Part shown: piece by piece, positions 25,104-32,987 of the stretch | How positions within the stretch are numbered: the first letter of the stretch is position 1 | Layout: every line of letters begins with the position of its first letter | Assembly: GCA_014359765.1 (NCBI GenBank) | Contig: JACIYT010000015.1 | Coordinates: 1-64,000, forward strand | Source: Roseovarius sp. | GTDB lineage: Bacteria; Pseudomonadota; Alphaproteobacteria; Rhodobacterales; Rhodobacteraceae | Reading direction: 5' to 3' | Length of the DNA: 64,000 nt | Notes under the pieces: generated by a model | What the model saw: the letters and a program-made list of their open reading frames with translations, nothing else | What the model was told of the DNA's origin: nothing | Database searches by the model: none | Made by a program: the position numbers and the translations under genes

Positions 25104-27003
25104 CGGCGGCGGGATCCCGGCTGGCCGTAGCGGTCCCGTCTTCTTCCCCCGTATCCTCGATGCTTTCAAGCCCTGTCTGCATCTCTTCCGCCGGCGCGGG
25201 GCGAATCACCCGGAATTCGATCCGCCGATTCGCCTCGCGGCCCTCTTCGGTGGCATTGTCGGCGATGGGGCGGCTCTCGCCGTAGCCCTTTGCCTCGAAG
25301 GTAGAGGTCAGCACCCGGCGCAGGCGCAATTCGTCGAGCACCGCGCGCGCGCGTTCGAGGCTCAGCTGCGCGTTCATCTCCTCGCGCCCCTGGCTGTCGG
25401 TATGGCCGCCGATCTCCATGCGGATCTCGCCGCAGCCCCGGAGAATCCCGGCGATCCGGTCGAGGATCGCCGCCCCCGCCCCGTCGATCCTGGCCGAGCC
25501 CGGCTCGAACCCGATCTTGTCATCGCGCTGCACCGCCGCGATCTGCGCCTCGCATTCCTCGGGGCCGGGGAGGTTGGCGAGCGGGTCGGGGGCCTCGACA
25601 TGGGCCACGTCGATGGCAAATCGCTCCGCCCCGCCGAGCCGCTCCGCGAGCAGTTGCGCAATCTCGGCGCCGGCGCTCTGGCGCGTGCTCCGCCCCGCCA
25701 CGTCGATCGTTTCCGGCGTCACCGTCACCGCGCCACTGGTGAGGTGGCTCAGCGCCTCCAGCCCGAGGAGAACGCGCACACCCCAGTCGCGCGGCAGCCC
25801 CTCGGCGACCCGCGCGGTCATGTGGACACTGCCCGAGGAAAACCGCGCCGCGGCAAGGCTCGTGACCGTCGCGCGCATCTGCTCGCTGCCCACGCGCCCG
25901 CGCAGGAGAACCTGCCCCTCGGGCGAGAGCGTGGCGATGAATTCAGGCGCGACCGGCGCGCCCTCGTCGGGCAGCGGCGGCAGCGTGGCATCGAGGGCGA
26001 AGACCTCGGGCAAGGCGCCCTCGAGCGCCCCCACCACATCGTCGAACAGCGCCTGGTCGGTTCCCGGCTCGGCCAGCAGCGCGATATCGGCGTCGCTGAA
26101 GGTCACGCTGCCCGCGCCCAGCTGCGCCAGCGCGGCGATGGCCTGTTCGACGGCACGCGCCCATTGCGGTGTCGGCACCCCCATGCCCACCACGCAATCG
26201 GCGCGGTCGCTCAGCCCCACCCGCCCCGCCGCGCGCAGGATCCGCTCGCGCGCCTCCTCGGTATCGGCCGAGCAGGCATCGAAGCGCGCGCCGCGCCCGT
26301 CGATGACGAAACGCAAGGTGAACGGCGTGATCACCGGCCGCGGGGCGGAAATGTCGAGCGCAAGCGCCACGCCCGCAGGCGGGCGGCGGGCAAGCTCGAC
26401 CTCGACGCGGCGCTTTTCTTCGCCGCTGTCCACCATGGCGGTGATCTCGACGCGCTCGGCACTCACGGAGATCTTGCTGCGCGGCAGGAGGCCGAGCGAG
26501 CGCACCGCATGGCGCAGCGCGGGTCGCCAGGTGGCGGGCGCGGGATAATCGGCGGCATCGAGCAGATCGGCCACCGGCGCGCCGCGCGTCGCCTCGGAGA
26601 TATCGGCCATGAACCGCTGGCGATCGAGGCTCGCCGGCACCAGACCGATGAGCGAGACGCCCCGCTCGTTGCGCAGGATCTCGATGGCGAATTGCGGCGG
26701 GGTGATGCCCGCCCCCTCCTCCACCACGGTCTGATCCAGCACCCGCGCGGCATCCACCACCGAGCCCGCCACCGAGAGCGCGGCAAAGCGCGCGGCCTCG
26801 GTCGGCGCGGTGCCCGCGAGAAACACCTGGAGCCCGTCGGTCCCCACCTCGGCCCAGTGCATCCCCCGCGCATCGAGCGCATCGCGCACCGCGCGGCGCG
26901 AGCCGTCCTCGATCGCGCTGACGGCAAAGCCCGCGGCCACGACACAGAGCGCCCCCGCGCCCAGGAACGTGCCGCCGATGGTGAAGATGGTCGAGAGGCG
27001 CAT
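25090..27003 (-). CDS. OmpA family protein with BON-like repeats
   Basis: Large envelope protein (637 aa). An N-terminal hydrophobic segment (about 7-28) anchors or exports it; a long middle part is built of alpha/beta repeats resembling BON or SIMPL-type modules (for example LRFVIDGRGARFDACSADTE, GSVTFSDADIALLAE); the C-terminal OmpA peptidoglycan-binding domain (about 495-605) shows IGFEPGSARIDGAGAAILDR, EIGGHTDSQGREEMN, LSLERARAVLDEL and GYGESRPIADNATEEGR. An acidic tail follows. Peptidoglycan contact is family knowledge. Overlaps the small coiled-coil gene. Confidence 0.88.
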   Translation of the reverse strand: MRLSTIFTIGGTFLGAGALCVVAAGFAVSAIEDGSRRAVRDALDARGMHWAEVGTDGLQVFLAGTAPTEAARFAALSVAGSVVDAARVLDQTVVEEGAGITPPQFAIEILRNERGVSLIGLVPASLDRQRFMADISEATRGAPVADLLDAADYPAPATWRPALRHAVRSLGLLPRSKISVSAERVEITAMVDSGEEKRRVEVELARRPPAGVALALDISAPRPVITPFTLRFVIDGRGARFDACSADTEEARERILRAAGRVGLSDRADCVVGMGVPTPQWARAVEQAIAALAQLGAGSVTFSDADIALLAEPGTDQALFDDVVGALEGALPEVFALDATLPPLPDEGAPVAPEFIATLSPEGQVLLRGRVGSEQMRATVTSLAAARFSSGSVHMTARVAEGLPRDWGVRVLLGLEALSHLTSGAVTVTPETIDVAGRSTRQSAGAEIAQLLAERLGGAERFAIDVAHVEAPDPLANLPGPEECEAQIAAVQRDDKIGFEPGSARIDGAGAAILDRIAGILRGCGEIRMEIGGHTDSQGREEMNAQLSLERARAVLDELRLRRVLTSTFEAKGYGESRPIADNATEEGREANRRIEFRVIRPAPAEEMQTGLESIEDTGEEDGTATASRDPAADEQD

Positions 27004-27062
27004 GAGCGGCGACCCTGTTCGTTGATCGCACCCCTCTTAGGCACCGGCCCCGCCGAGCGCAA

Positions 27063-28025
27063 TCAGACCAGCAGCGCACCGGCGAAAAACAGCACAGGCA
27101 GGAGCCCCGCATCGCGGTTGGAGCGAAAGAGATGCAGGAGGCGCGCCGTATCGTCGAGCCTGAGCCGGCGCAATTGCCAGCCCATATGCGCCCCCATCGC
27201 GCCCACCCCGCCCAGCGCCACCAGCGCCGCAGGCAGCGACGGCGGCGCGGCGAGGATCACCGCCAGCGCCATCAGCGCCACGGTGGCGACAAGGAACCGC
27301 CGCAGCCAGCGCGGGCTGTCCGCGCCAAAGAGCCGCGCCGTCGATTTCACCCCGATGAGCGCGTCATCCTCGGCATCCTGATGGGCATAGATCGTGTCAT
27401 AGAAGAGCGTCCAGGCGATCCCGGCGCAGTAGAGCACCACCGCCGGGGCTTCGAGCCGCCCGGAATGTGCCGTCCAGGCGAGCAGCGCGCCCCAGTTGAA
27501 GGCAAGGCCAAGGAACACCTGCGGCCACCAGGTGAACCGCTTGGCGAAGGGATAGACCGCGACAGGCAGGAGCGCGAGCACCCCGAGCGCGATCGCCGCG
27601 ACGTTGAAGGTGAGCAGGATGAGACAGGCCACCATCGCCTGCGCCACCATCCAGAGCACCGCGCCGCGCACGCTCGCCTGACCCGAAGGGATGGGCCGCA
27701 GCGCCGTGCGCGCCACCGAGCCGTCGATATCGCGGTCGGTGATGTCGTTCCAGGTGCAGCCCGCCCCGCGCATCAGCACCGCGCCGATGCCGCAGCCCGC
27801 GAAGATCCACAGATCGTGCCAGCCCGCGCGCCCGTCCGCCAGCATCGCCAGCAAGAGGCCCCACCAGCAGGGCAGCAGCAGCAGCCATGTTCCGATGGGC
27901 CGGTCGATCCGGCTCAGCCGCAGCCAGGGGCGCGCGGCGGCGGGTGCGTGGCGGTCCACCCAGTTGCCCGCATAGGCATCGGCCACGGCGCCTGTCGCCT
28001 CTGGCGTCCGGTCTGCCTCGCTCAT
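27063..28025 (-). CDS. ubiA: 4-hydroxybenzoate polyprenyltransferase
   Basis: Membrane prenyltransferase (320 aa) attaching the isoprenoid tail to 4-hydroxybenzoate in ubiquinone synthesis. The two Asp-rich motifs are present: GCTWNDITDRDIDGSVARTA (from residue 89) and LFYDTIYAHQDAEDD (about 208-222). Around eight or nine membrane helices can be traced. The N-terminal tail of about 35 residues is longer than in E. coli, as usual in this order. Its start is only 11 bp from the divergent rsmE start. Confidence 0.96.
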   Translation of the reverse strand: MSEADRTPEATGAVADAYAGNWVDRHAPAAARPWLRLSRIDRPIGTWLLLLPCWWGLLLAMLADGRAGWHDLWIFAGCGIGAVLMRGAGCTWNDITDRDIDGSVARTALRPIPSGQASVRGAVLWMVAQAMVACLILLTFNVAAIALGVLALLPVAVYPFAKRFTWWPQVFLGLAFNWGALLAWTAHSGRLEAPAVVLYCAGIAWTLFYDTIYAHQDAEDDALIGVKSTARLFGADSPRWLRRFLVATVALMALAVILAAPPSLPAALVALGGVGAMGAHMGWQLRRLRLDDTARLLHLFRSNRDAGLLPVLFFAGALLV

Positions 28026-28036
28026 ATGCTGGCCCC

Positions 28037-28762
28037 ATGACTGTAGACAAGATCAGGCTTTATGTAGAGCATCCGCTGGGGGAAGGGCAAACCGTTCCTC
28101 TGGACGCGGCGCAGGCGCATTATCTCTTCGGGGTGATGCGGCTCGGGGTCGGGGACGGGCTGCGCGTCTTCGACGGGCTGAGCGGCGAATGGCGCGCCAC
28201 GGTGGCCGAGGCGGGCAAGCGCGGCGGGATGCTGGCTTGCGAGGTGCAGACCGCGCCGCAGCGCGATCCGCCCGATCTGTGGCTCCTCTTCGCGCCGATC
28301 AAGAAGGCGCGCACCGATTTCATCGTCGAGAAGGCCGCCGAGATGGGCGCGGCGCGGATCGTGCCGGTGCAGACCGATTTCACCAATTCCGAGCGTATCC
28401 GCCAGGACCGGCTCCAGGCCCATGCCGTCGAGGCGGCCGAGCAATGCGGCGGCACCTTCGTGCCCGAGGTGGCGGGGCTTGTGCGGCTTGACCGGCTGCT
28501 TGCGGACTGGCCCGGGGACCGGCATCTGATGTTCTGCGACGAGGCGCTCGTTGGTGAGCCTCCCGCGCTCGGCGGCGCGCGGGGCGCGCCCTGGGCGGTG
28601 CTGATCGGCCCCGAGGGCGGCTTTTCGCAGCCTGAGCGCGCGCGGCTGCGGTCGCATCCCATGGCGCATCCGGTCAGCCTCGGGCCGCGCATCCTGCGCG
28701 CCGATACCGCGGCGGTGGCCGCGCTCACGCTCTGGCAGTTGACCTGCGGGGATTGGGGATGA
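28037..28762 (+). CDS. rsmE: 16S rRNA (uracil-1498-N3)-methyltransferase
   Basis: SPOUT-family methyltransferase (241 aa) modifying U1498 of 16S rRNA. N-terminal PUA-like part with LDAAQAHYLFGVMRLGVGDG; catalytic knot with PIKKARTDFIVEKAAEMGAA, VEAAEQCGGTFVPEV, VLIGPEGGFSQPERARL and SLGPRILRADTAAVAAL, the last two forming the SAM site. The ATG at 28037 fits the family start. Coupled to the next gene by ATGA. Divergent from ubiA with an 11-bp gap. Confidence 0.96.
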   Translation: MTVDKIRLYVEHPLGEGQTVPLDAAQAHYLFGVMRLGVGDGLRVFDGLSGEWRATVAEAGKRGGMLACEVQTAPQRDPPDLWLLFAPIKKARTDFIVEKAAEMGAARIVPVQTDFTNSERIRQDRLQAHAVEAAEQCGGTFVPEVAGLVRLDRLLADWPGDRHLMFCDEALVGEPPALGGARGAPWAVLIGPEGGFSQPERARLRSHPMAHPVSLGPRILRADTAAVAALTLWQLTCGDWG

Positions 28763-29283
28763 GCCTTGTGCGCCCCGGCGCGTCCCATACCCTGCGCCGC
28801 TGGCGCGAGGTGCTGGTGGCGGGTGGGCTGGGTGCGCTCGGGCTGTGGTGGGCGCTCACAGGGTTCGGCCTGATGGTCTGGATCGGCTGGGCGCTGCTGC
28901 TTGTGGCGCTCGCGCTTGGCCTTGCCGGGCTGCAACGGCTGCGGTTCCGGCGCGGCGCGGGCGGGCCGGGGGTGGTCATGGTGGATGAGGGGCTGATCGC
29001 CTATTTCGGCCCGCACGCAGGCGGCACGGCGGCGCTGTCGGAAATCACGGCGCTCGCGCTCGATCCCGGGGGCGGCCCGCATTGGGTGCTGTCGCAGCCC
29101 GGCCAGCCGGAGCTGCGCATCCCGCTCGATGCCGAAGGGGCCGACGCGCTTTTCGATGCCTTTGCCGCGCTTCCCGGCCTGCGCACCGGGCAGATGCTGG
29201 CGCGGATGCGCCAGCCCGGCCCCGCGCGCGAGACGCTCTGGCAGCGGGCCGCGCGCCCGATATCCCGCCTCACCCTGCATTGA
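28759..29283 (+). CDS. Conserved membrane protein, unknown function
   Basis: Protein of 174 aa with two close hydrophobic segments (about 20-40 and 42-60) after a short basic N-terminus, then a soluble C-terminal part of about 110 residues (LIAYFGPHAGGTAALSEITA, then AFAALPGLRTGQMLARM). The start overlaps the rsmE stop (ATGA). Two helices followed by a beta-rich tail resembles small bacterial PH-domain proteins, but the match is weak and I assign no function. It sits between rsmE and gshA. Confidence 0.75.
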   Translation: MSLVRPGASHTLRRWREVLVAGGLGALGLWWALTGFGLMVWIGWALLLVALALGLAGLQRLRFRRGAGGPGVVMVDEGLIAYFGPHAGGTAALSEITALALDPGGGPHWVLSQPGQPELRIPLDAEGADALFDAFAALPGLRTGQMLARMRQPGPARETLWQRAARPISRLTLH

Positions 29284-29350
29284 CACCCGCGCCGAATGCC
29301 GCCAACTGTGACGCCCGGAACACGCGCCCGACACCCAAGGAGGCCCGAGC

Positions 29351-30721
29351 ATGTCCATTCCCCAATCCGGCGGCGGGCCGATCGAGCGCCCCGAGCAACT
29401 GGCCGAATATCTCGCCAGCGGCTGCAAACCCGAAAGCGCGTGGCGGATAGGCACCGAGCACGAGAAATTCGGCTATTGCAAGGACACGCTGCGCCCTCTG
29501 CCCTATGCGGGGAAACGCTCGATCCTCGCGGTGCTGGAGGGGTTGCGCGACCGGCACGGCTGGACCCCCGTCGAGGAGGCGGGCAAGCTCATCGGGCTGG
29601 AAAAGGACGGTGCCAATATCAGCCTGGAGCCGGGCGGGCAGCTGGAGCTCAGCGGCGCGCCGCTCGAGACCATCCACCAGACCTGCGACGAGGTGAACGA
29701 GCATCTCGCCCAGGTGAAGGACATCGCCGACGCGGTCGGCGTGGGCTTCATCGGGCTGGGCGCGGCGCCGGTCTGGCGGCACGAGGACATGCCGGTAATG
29801 CCCAAAGGGCGCTATCGGCTGATGACCGATTACATGGACCGCGTCGGGACCATGGGAAAATCCATGATGTATCGCACCTGCACCGTGCAGGTGAACCTCG
29901 ATTTCGGCTCCGAGGCGGATATGGTGCAGAAATTCCGCGTGGCGCTGGCGTTGCAGCCGGTGGCGACCGCGCTTTTCGCCAATTCGCCGTTTTTCGAGGG
30001 GCGGCCCAACGGGCACAAGTCCTGGCGCGCGCGCATCTGGCGCGATCTCGATCCGGCGCGCACGGGGATGCTGCCCTTTGTCTTTGACGAGGGGTTCGGC
30101 TTTGAGGCCTATGCCGAGTATGCGCTCGATGTGCCGATGTATTTCGTCTATCGCGACGGGCGCTATATCGACGCGCTCGGGCAGTCGTTCCGCGATTTCC
30201 TGCGCGGCGAATTGCCCGCGCTGCCGGGCGAGAAGCCGACGCTCAGCGATTGGGCCGATCACCTGACCACGATCTTTCCCGAGGTGCGGATCAAGAAATT
30301 CATGGAGATGCGCGGCGCCGACGGGGGGCCGTGGCGCAGGCTCTGCGCGCTGCCCGCGTTCTGGGTCGGGCTCATGTATGACCAATCCGCGCTCGACGCC
30401 GCCTGGAATCTGGTCAAGGGCTGGACTGCCGCGCAGCGCGAGGCGCTGCGCGTCGCGGCCAGCGTGGACGGGCTTCAGGCGAAGGTCGATGGCATCGACA
30501 TGCGCGCCCTCGCGCGCGAGGCGCTGGCGCTCTCCCATGCCGGGCTCAAGGCGCGGGCGCGCGCCGGCGGCGGCGGCATGATCCCCGACGAGACGCATTT
30601 CCTCGACACGCTGCATGACAGCGTCGAAACCGGCATGACCCCCGCCGACGAATTGCTGGCGCGCTATCATGGCGACTGGCAGGGCGACCTGAGCCGCATC
30701 TACGCCGAATACAGCTACTGA
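29351..30721 (+). CDS. gshA: Glutamate-cysteine ligase, plant/alphaproteobacterial type
   Basis: First enzyme of glutathione synthesis (456 aa), ATP-dependent. It belongs to the plant-like class: RIGTEHEKFGYCKDTLRPLP (residues 32-51), LEKDGANISLEPGGQLELSG with metal-binding Glu residues, DYMDRVGTMGKSMMYRTCTV and MEMRGADGGPWRRLCALPAF. The ribosome-binding site AAGGAGG precedes the ATG at 29351. Length is typical for the class. Plant enzymes are regulated by disulfides; whether this one is cannot be told. Confidence 0.96.
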   Translation: MSIPQSGGGPIERPEQLAEYLASGCKPESAWRIGTEHEKFGYCKDTLRPLPYAGKRSILAVLEGLRDRHGWTPVEEAGKLIGLEKDGANISLEPGGQLELSGAPLETIHQTCDEVNEHLAQVKDIADAVGVGFIGLGAAPVWRHEDMPVMPKGRYRLMTDYMDRVGTMGKSMMYRTCTVQVNLDFGSEADMVQKFRVALALQPVATALFANSPFFEGRPNGHKSWRARIWRDLDPARTGMLPFVFDEGFGFEAYAEYALDVPMYFVYRDGRYIDALGQSFRDFLRGELPALPGEKPTLSDWADHLTTIFPEVRIKKFMEMRGADGGPWRRLCALPAFWVGLMYDQSALDAAWNLVKGWTAAQREALRVAASVDGLQAKVDGIDMRALAREALALSHAGLKARARAGGGGMIPDETHFLDTLHDSVETGMTPADELLARYHGDWQGDLSRIYAEYSY

Positions 30722-30893
30722 GCACGCCCAGGCGCGAGGCAGTCTTGCCTGAAATCCACAATTCGGTGGAAATCCGGCCCTTTCCGCACGCCACCCGAAA
30801 AATTCATGGACTTTGAACGGCGAAATTCCTGCTAGTCTGGGCCACCGGGGCCGCCACGGATCCCGGACAAACCAGATCGAAGGGAGATTCCCG

Positions 30894-31328
30894 ATGTCCG
30901 AAAAATTCGTCGTCGGCTATGACGGCAGCGTATCGGCGCGGCGTGCGCTGGAATTCGCCATGAACCGTGCCAGGGCACAAGGCGGCACGATCGTGCTCGC
31001 GCATGTGCTCGAATGGTCGCCATATTCCTTTCTGACCCCAACCGAACTCGAGGAGCGCCACAAGCGCCGCAAGGAGGAGATGGCCCGCGCCGAGCAACAG
31101 ATCCTCGGCAGCGTGGCCCGGGAATTGCAGGAGGCGGGGATTCCCGTCGAGGTGGTGATCCGCTACGGCAACACCGCCGACCTGCTCTGCAAGATCGCCT
31201 CCGAACTGGACGCGGTGCAGATCGTGATCGGGCGCGAGGGGCAATCGGCGCTCGAGGCGCGGATTTTCGGATCGGTCGCGGGGGCGCTTGTGCAGGCCTC
31301 GCCGGTGCCCTGCACGATCGTGCCGTAA
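30894..31328 (+). CDS. Universal stress protein, UspA family
   Basis: Small nucleotide-binding protein (144 aa). The start VGYDGSVSARRALEFAMNRA, the middle EERHKRRKEEMARAEQQ and the C-terminal ATP-binding pattern G-x2-G-x9-GS (GREGQSALEARIFGS) are complete, so it is of the ATP-binding type. AAGGGAG lies 7 bases before the ATG. It sits 45 bp ahead of the AGCS symporter gene; USP and transporter genes are often paired, which suggests modulation of the transporter, an inference. Confidence 0.94.
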   Translation: MSEKFVVGYDGSVSARRALEFAMNRARAQGGTIVLAHVLEWSPYSFLTPTELEERHKRRKEEMARAEQQILGSVARELQEAGIPVEVVIRYGNTADLLCKIASELDAVQIVIGREGQSALEARIFGSVAGALVQASPVPCTIVP

Positions 31329-31373
31329 CCCCCGTATCGCAAACCAACAGGGACAGGAAAGAGGACAAAACAT

Positions 31374-32903
31374 ATGAAACGGATTCATTTCACCCTTGGC
31401 ATGGCGCTGCTGGCGCTGCTGCCGGGGCTGGCACAGGCGCAGGGCCTGGGCGAGCGGGTCGATTCGATCTTTGCCGCGAGCACCGGCTGGTTCGTGAACC
31501 TGATCTTCGCCTCGGTCTGGGGCGTGCCGTGGATCGTCGCCTGGCTGGTCGTCGCCGCCGTGGTGTTCACGCTCTATTTCGGCTTTATCCAGTTCCGCGC
31601 GTTCCGACATTCCATCGCGCTGGTACGGGGCGATTATTCCGATCCGAACGATGCCGGTGAGGTCAGCCATTTCCAGGCGCTCGCCACGGCCCTTTCGGGC
31701 ACGGTGGGGCTCGGCAATATCGCCGGGGTCGCCGTCGCGGTCAGCATCGGCGGGGCTGGTGCGACGTTCTGGATGATTCTCGCGGGCCTTCTGGGCATGG
31801 CGACCAAGTTCACCGAATGCACCCTCGGCGTGAAATATCGCAACGAGTATGAGGACGGCACCGTGTCCGGCGGCCCGATGTATTACATCAGGAAGGGCTT
31901 TGCCGAGCGCGGCCTGCCGCTGGGCGGGTTCATGGCGGTGATGTTCTCGATCTTCTGCGTGCTGGGCGCGCTGGGCGGGGGCAACATGTTCCAGGCCAAC
32001 CAGGCGGCCAGCCAGGTGCGGGAGGTCGTGGGCATCCCGGAATGGGTGACGGGGCTCGCGCTCTCGGTGGTCGTGTTCATCGTGATCGTCGGCGGCATCA
32101 AGTCGATCGCCCGCGTGACCGAGAAGGTCGTGCCGTTCATGGGCGTCGGCTATGTGCTCGTGGCGCTCCTCATCATCGCGATGAACGCCGACATGATCCT
32201 CTGGGCGATCGGCGAGATCTTCCGCGGCGCGTTCACCGATTCGGGGATCGTCGGCGGGATCGTCGGCGCGATCATCCAGGGCTTCCGCCGGGCGGCGTTC
32301 TCGAACGAGGCGGGGATCGGATCGGCCCCGATCGCCCATTCGGCGGTGCGCACCAAGGAGCCGATCACCGAGGGCTTCGTGTCGCTGCTGGAGCCGTTCA
32401 TCGACACGGTGGTGATCTGCACCATGACCTCGCTCGTGATCATCATCACGCAGCAACTGCTGATCGACGCCGAAACCGGGCGCTACATGCTCAACGAGGC
32501 GGGCCGGATCGCGACGGCGAGCGGCGCGACGGGCGGCGTGCCGATCACCTCGGCGGCGTTCGGCTCGGTCTTTGGCTGGGCGCCCTATGCGCTGGCCATC
32601 GCCGTGATCCTCTTTGCCTTTTCGACCATGATCACCTGGTCCTATTACGGCCTCAAGGCCTGGACCTACATGTTCGGCGAGGGCAAGAACCAGGAGCTGA
32701 GCTTCAAGCTGATCTTCTGCGTCTTCGTGTTCATCGGCTCGGTGTCGAGCCTTGGCGCGGTGCTCGATTTCTCGGATGCGGCGCTTTTCGCGATGGGCGT
32801 GGTCAACATCATCGCGCTCTATTTCCTGATGCCGATCGTCAAGCGCGAGCTCAACAGCTACCTGTCGCGCCTGAAATCCGGCGAAATCAAGAAATACAAC
32901 TGA
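31374..32903 (+). CDS. Sodium/alanine (AGCS family) symporter
   Basis: Sodium-coupled amino-acid carrier (509 aa) with about 11 membrane segments. The family signature SHFQALATALSGTVGLGNIAGVAVA (by parts) is at about residues 98-122, with FRRAAFSNEAGIGSAPIAHS in the middle and SAAFGSVFGWAPY later. The first 24 residues look like a cleavable signal peptide ending in AQA, uncommon but seen in this family's longer members. Likely co-transcribed with UspA. An 18-bp tandem duplication covers its stop codon. Substrate probably Ala or Gly by family. Confidence 0.94.
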   Translation: MKRIHFTLGMALLALLPGLAQAQGLGERVDSIFAASTGWFVNLIFASVWGVPWIVAWLVVAAVVFTLYFGFIQFRAFRHSIALVRGDYSDPNDAGEVSHFQALATALSGTVGLGNIAGVAVAVSIGGAGATFWMILAGLLGMATKFTECTLGVKYRNEYEDGTVSGGPMYYIRKGFAERGLPLGGFMAVMFSIFCVLGALGGGNMFQANQAASQVREVVGIPEWVTGLALSVVVFIVIVGGIKSIARVTEKVVPFMGVGYVLVALLIIAMNADMILWAIGEIFRGAFTDSGIVGGIVGAIIQGFRRAAFSNEAGIGSAPIAHSAVRTKEPITEGFVSLLEPFIDTVVICTMTSLVIIITQQLLIDAETGRYMLNEAGRIATASGATGGVPITSAAFGSVFGWAPYALAIAVILFAFSTMITWSYYGLKAWTYMFGEGKNQELSFKLIFCVFVFIGSVSSLGAVLDFSDAALFAMGVVNIIALYFLMPIVKRELNSYLSRLKSGEIKKYN

Positions 32904-32923
32904 GCCAAGAAATACAACTGAGC
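32888..32923. repeat. Perfect 18-bp tandem duplication over the symporter stop codon
   Basis: CAAGAAATACAACTGAGC occurs at 32888-32905 and again at 32906-32923 without a mismatch. Because 18 is a multiple of 3, the second copy keeps frame and repeats KKYN plus a TGA stop. Readthrough of the first stop would add only AKKYN. Confidence 0.9.
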
Positions 32924-32939
32924 ACTGTGAAAATGACGA

Positions 32940-32965
32940 GGGCCGGGGATCATCCCCGGCCCTTT
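32940..32965 (+). terminator. Terminator between the symporter and infB
   Basis: GGGCCGGGGA (32940-32949) pairs with TCCCCGGCCC (32953-32962) around a 3-nt loop, followed by TTT. It closes the UspA-symporter transcript and lies 23 bp before the convergent infB stop, where it could also act on that strand, though less well because no U run follows at once. Confidence 0.7.
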
Positions 32966-32987
32966 GCCATTGTCCCGTGCCCCCCGG

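Noticed and set aside
24922..27381. An 819-codon plus-strand frame over the OmpA-family gene
   Set aside because: Antisense to a gene with a recognisable OmpA domain; Arg/His/Gly-rich translation with no known motif.
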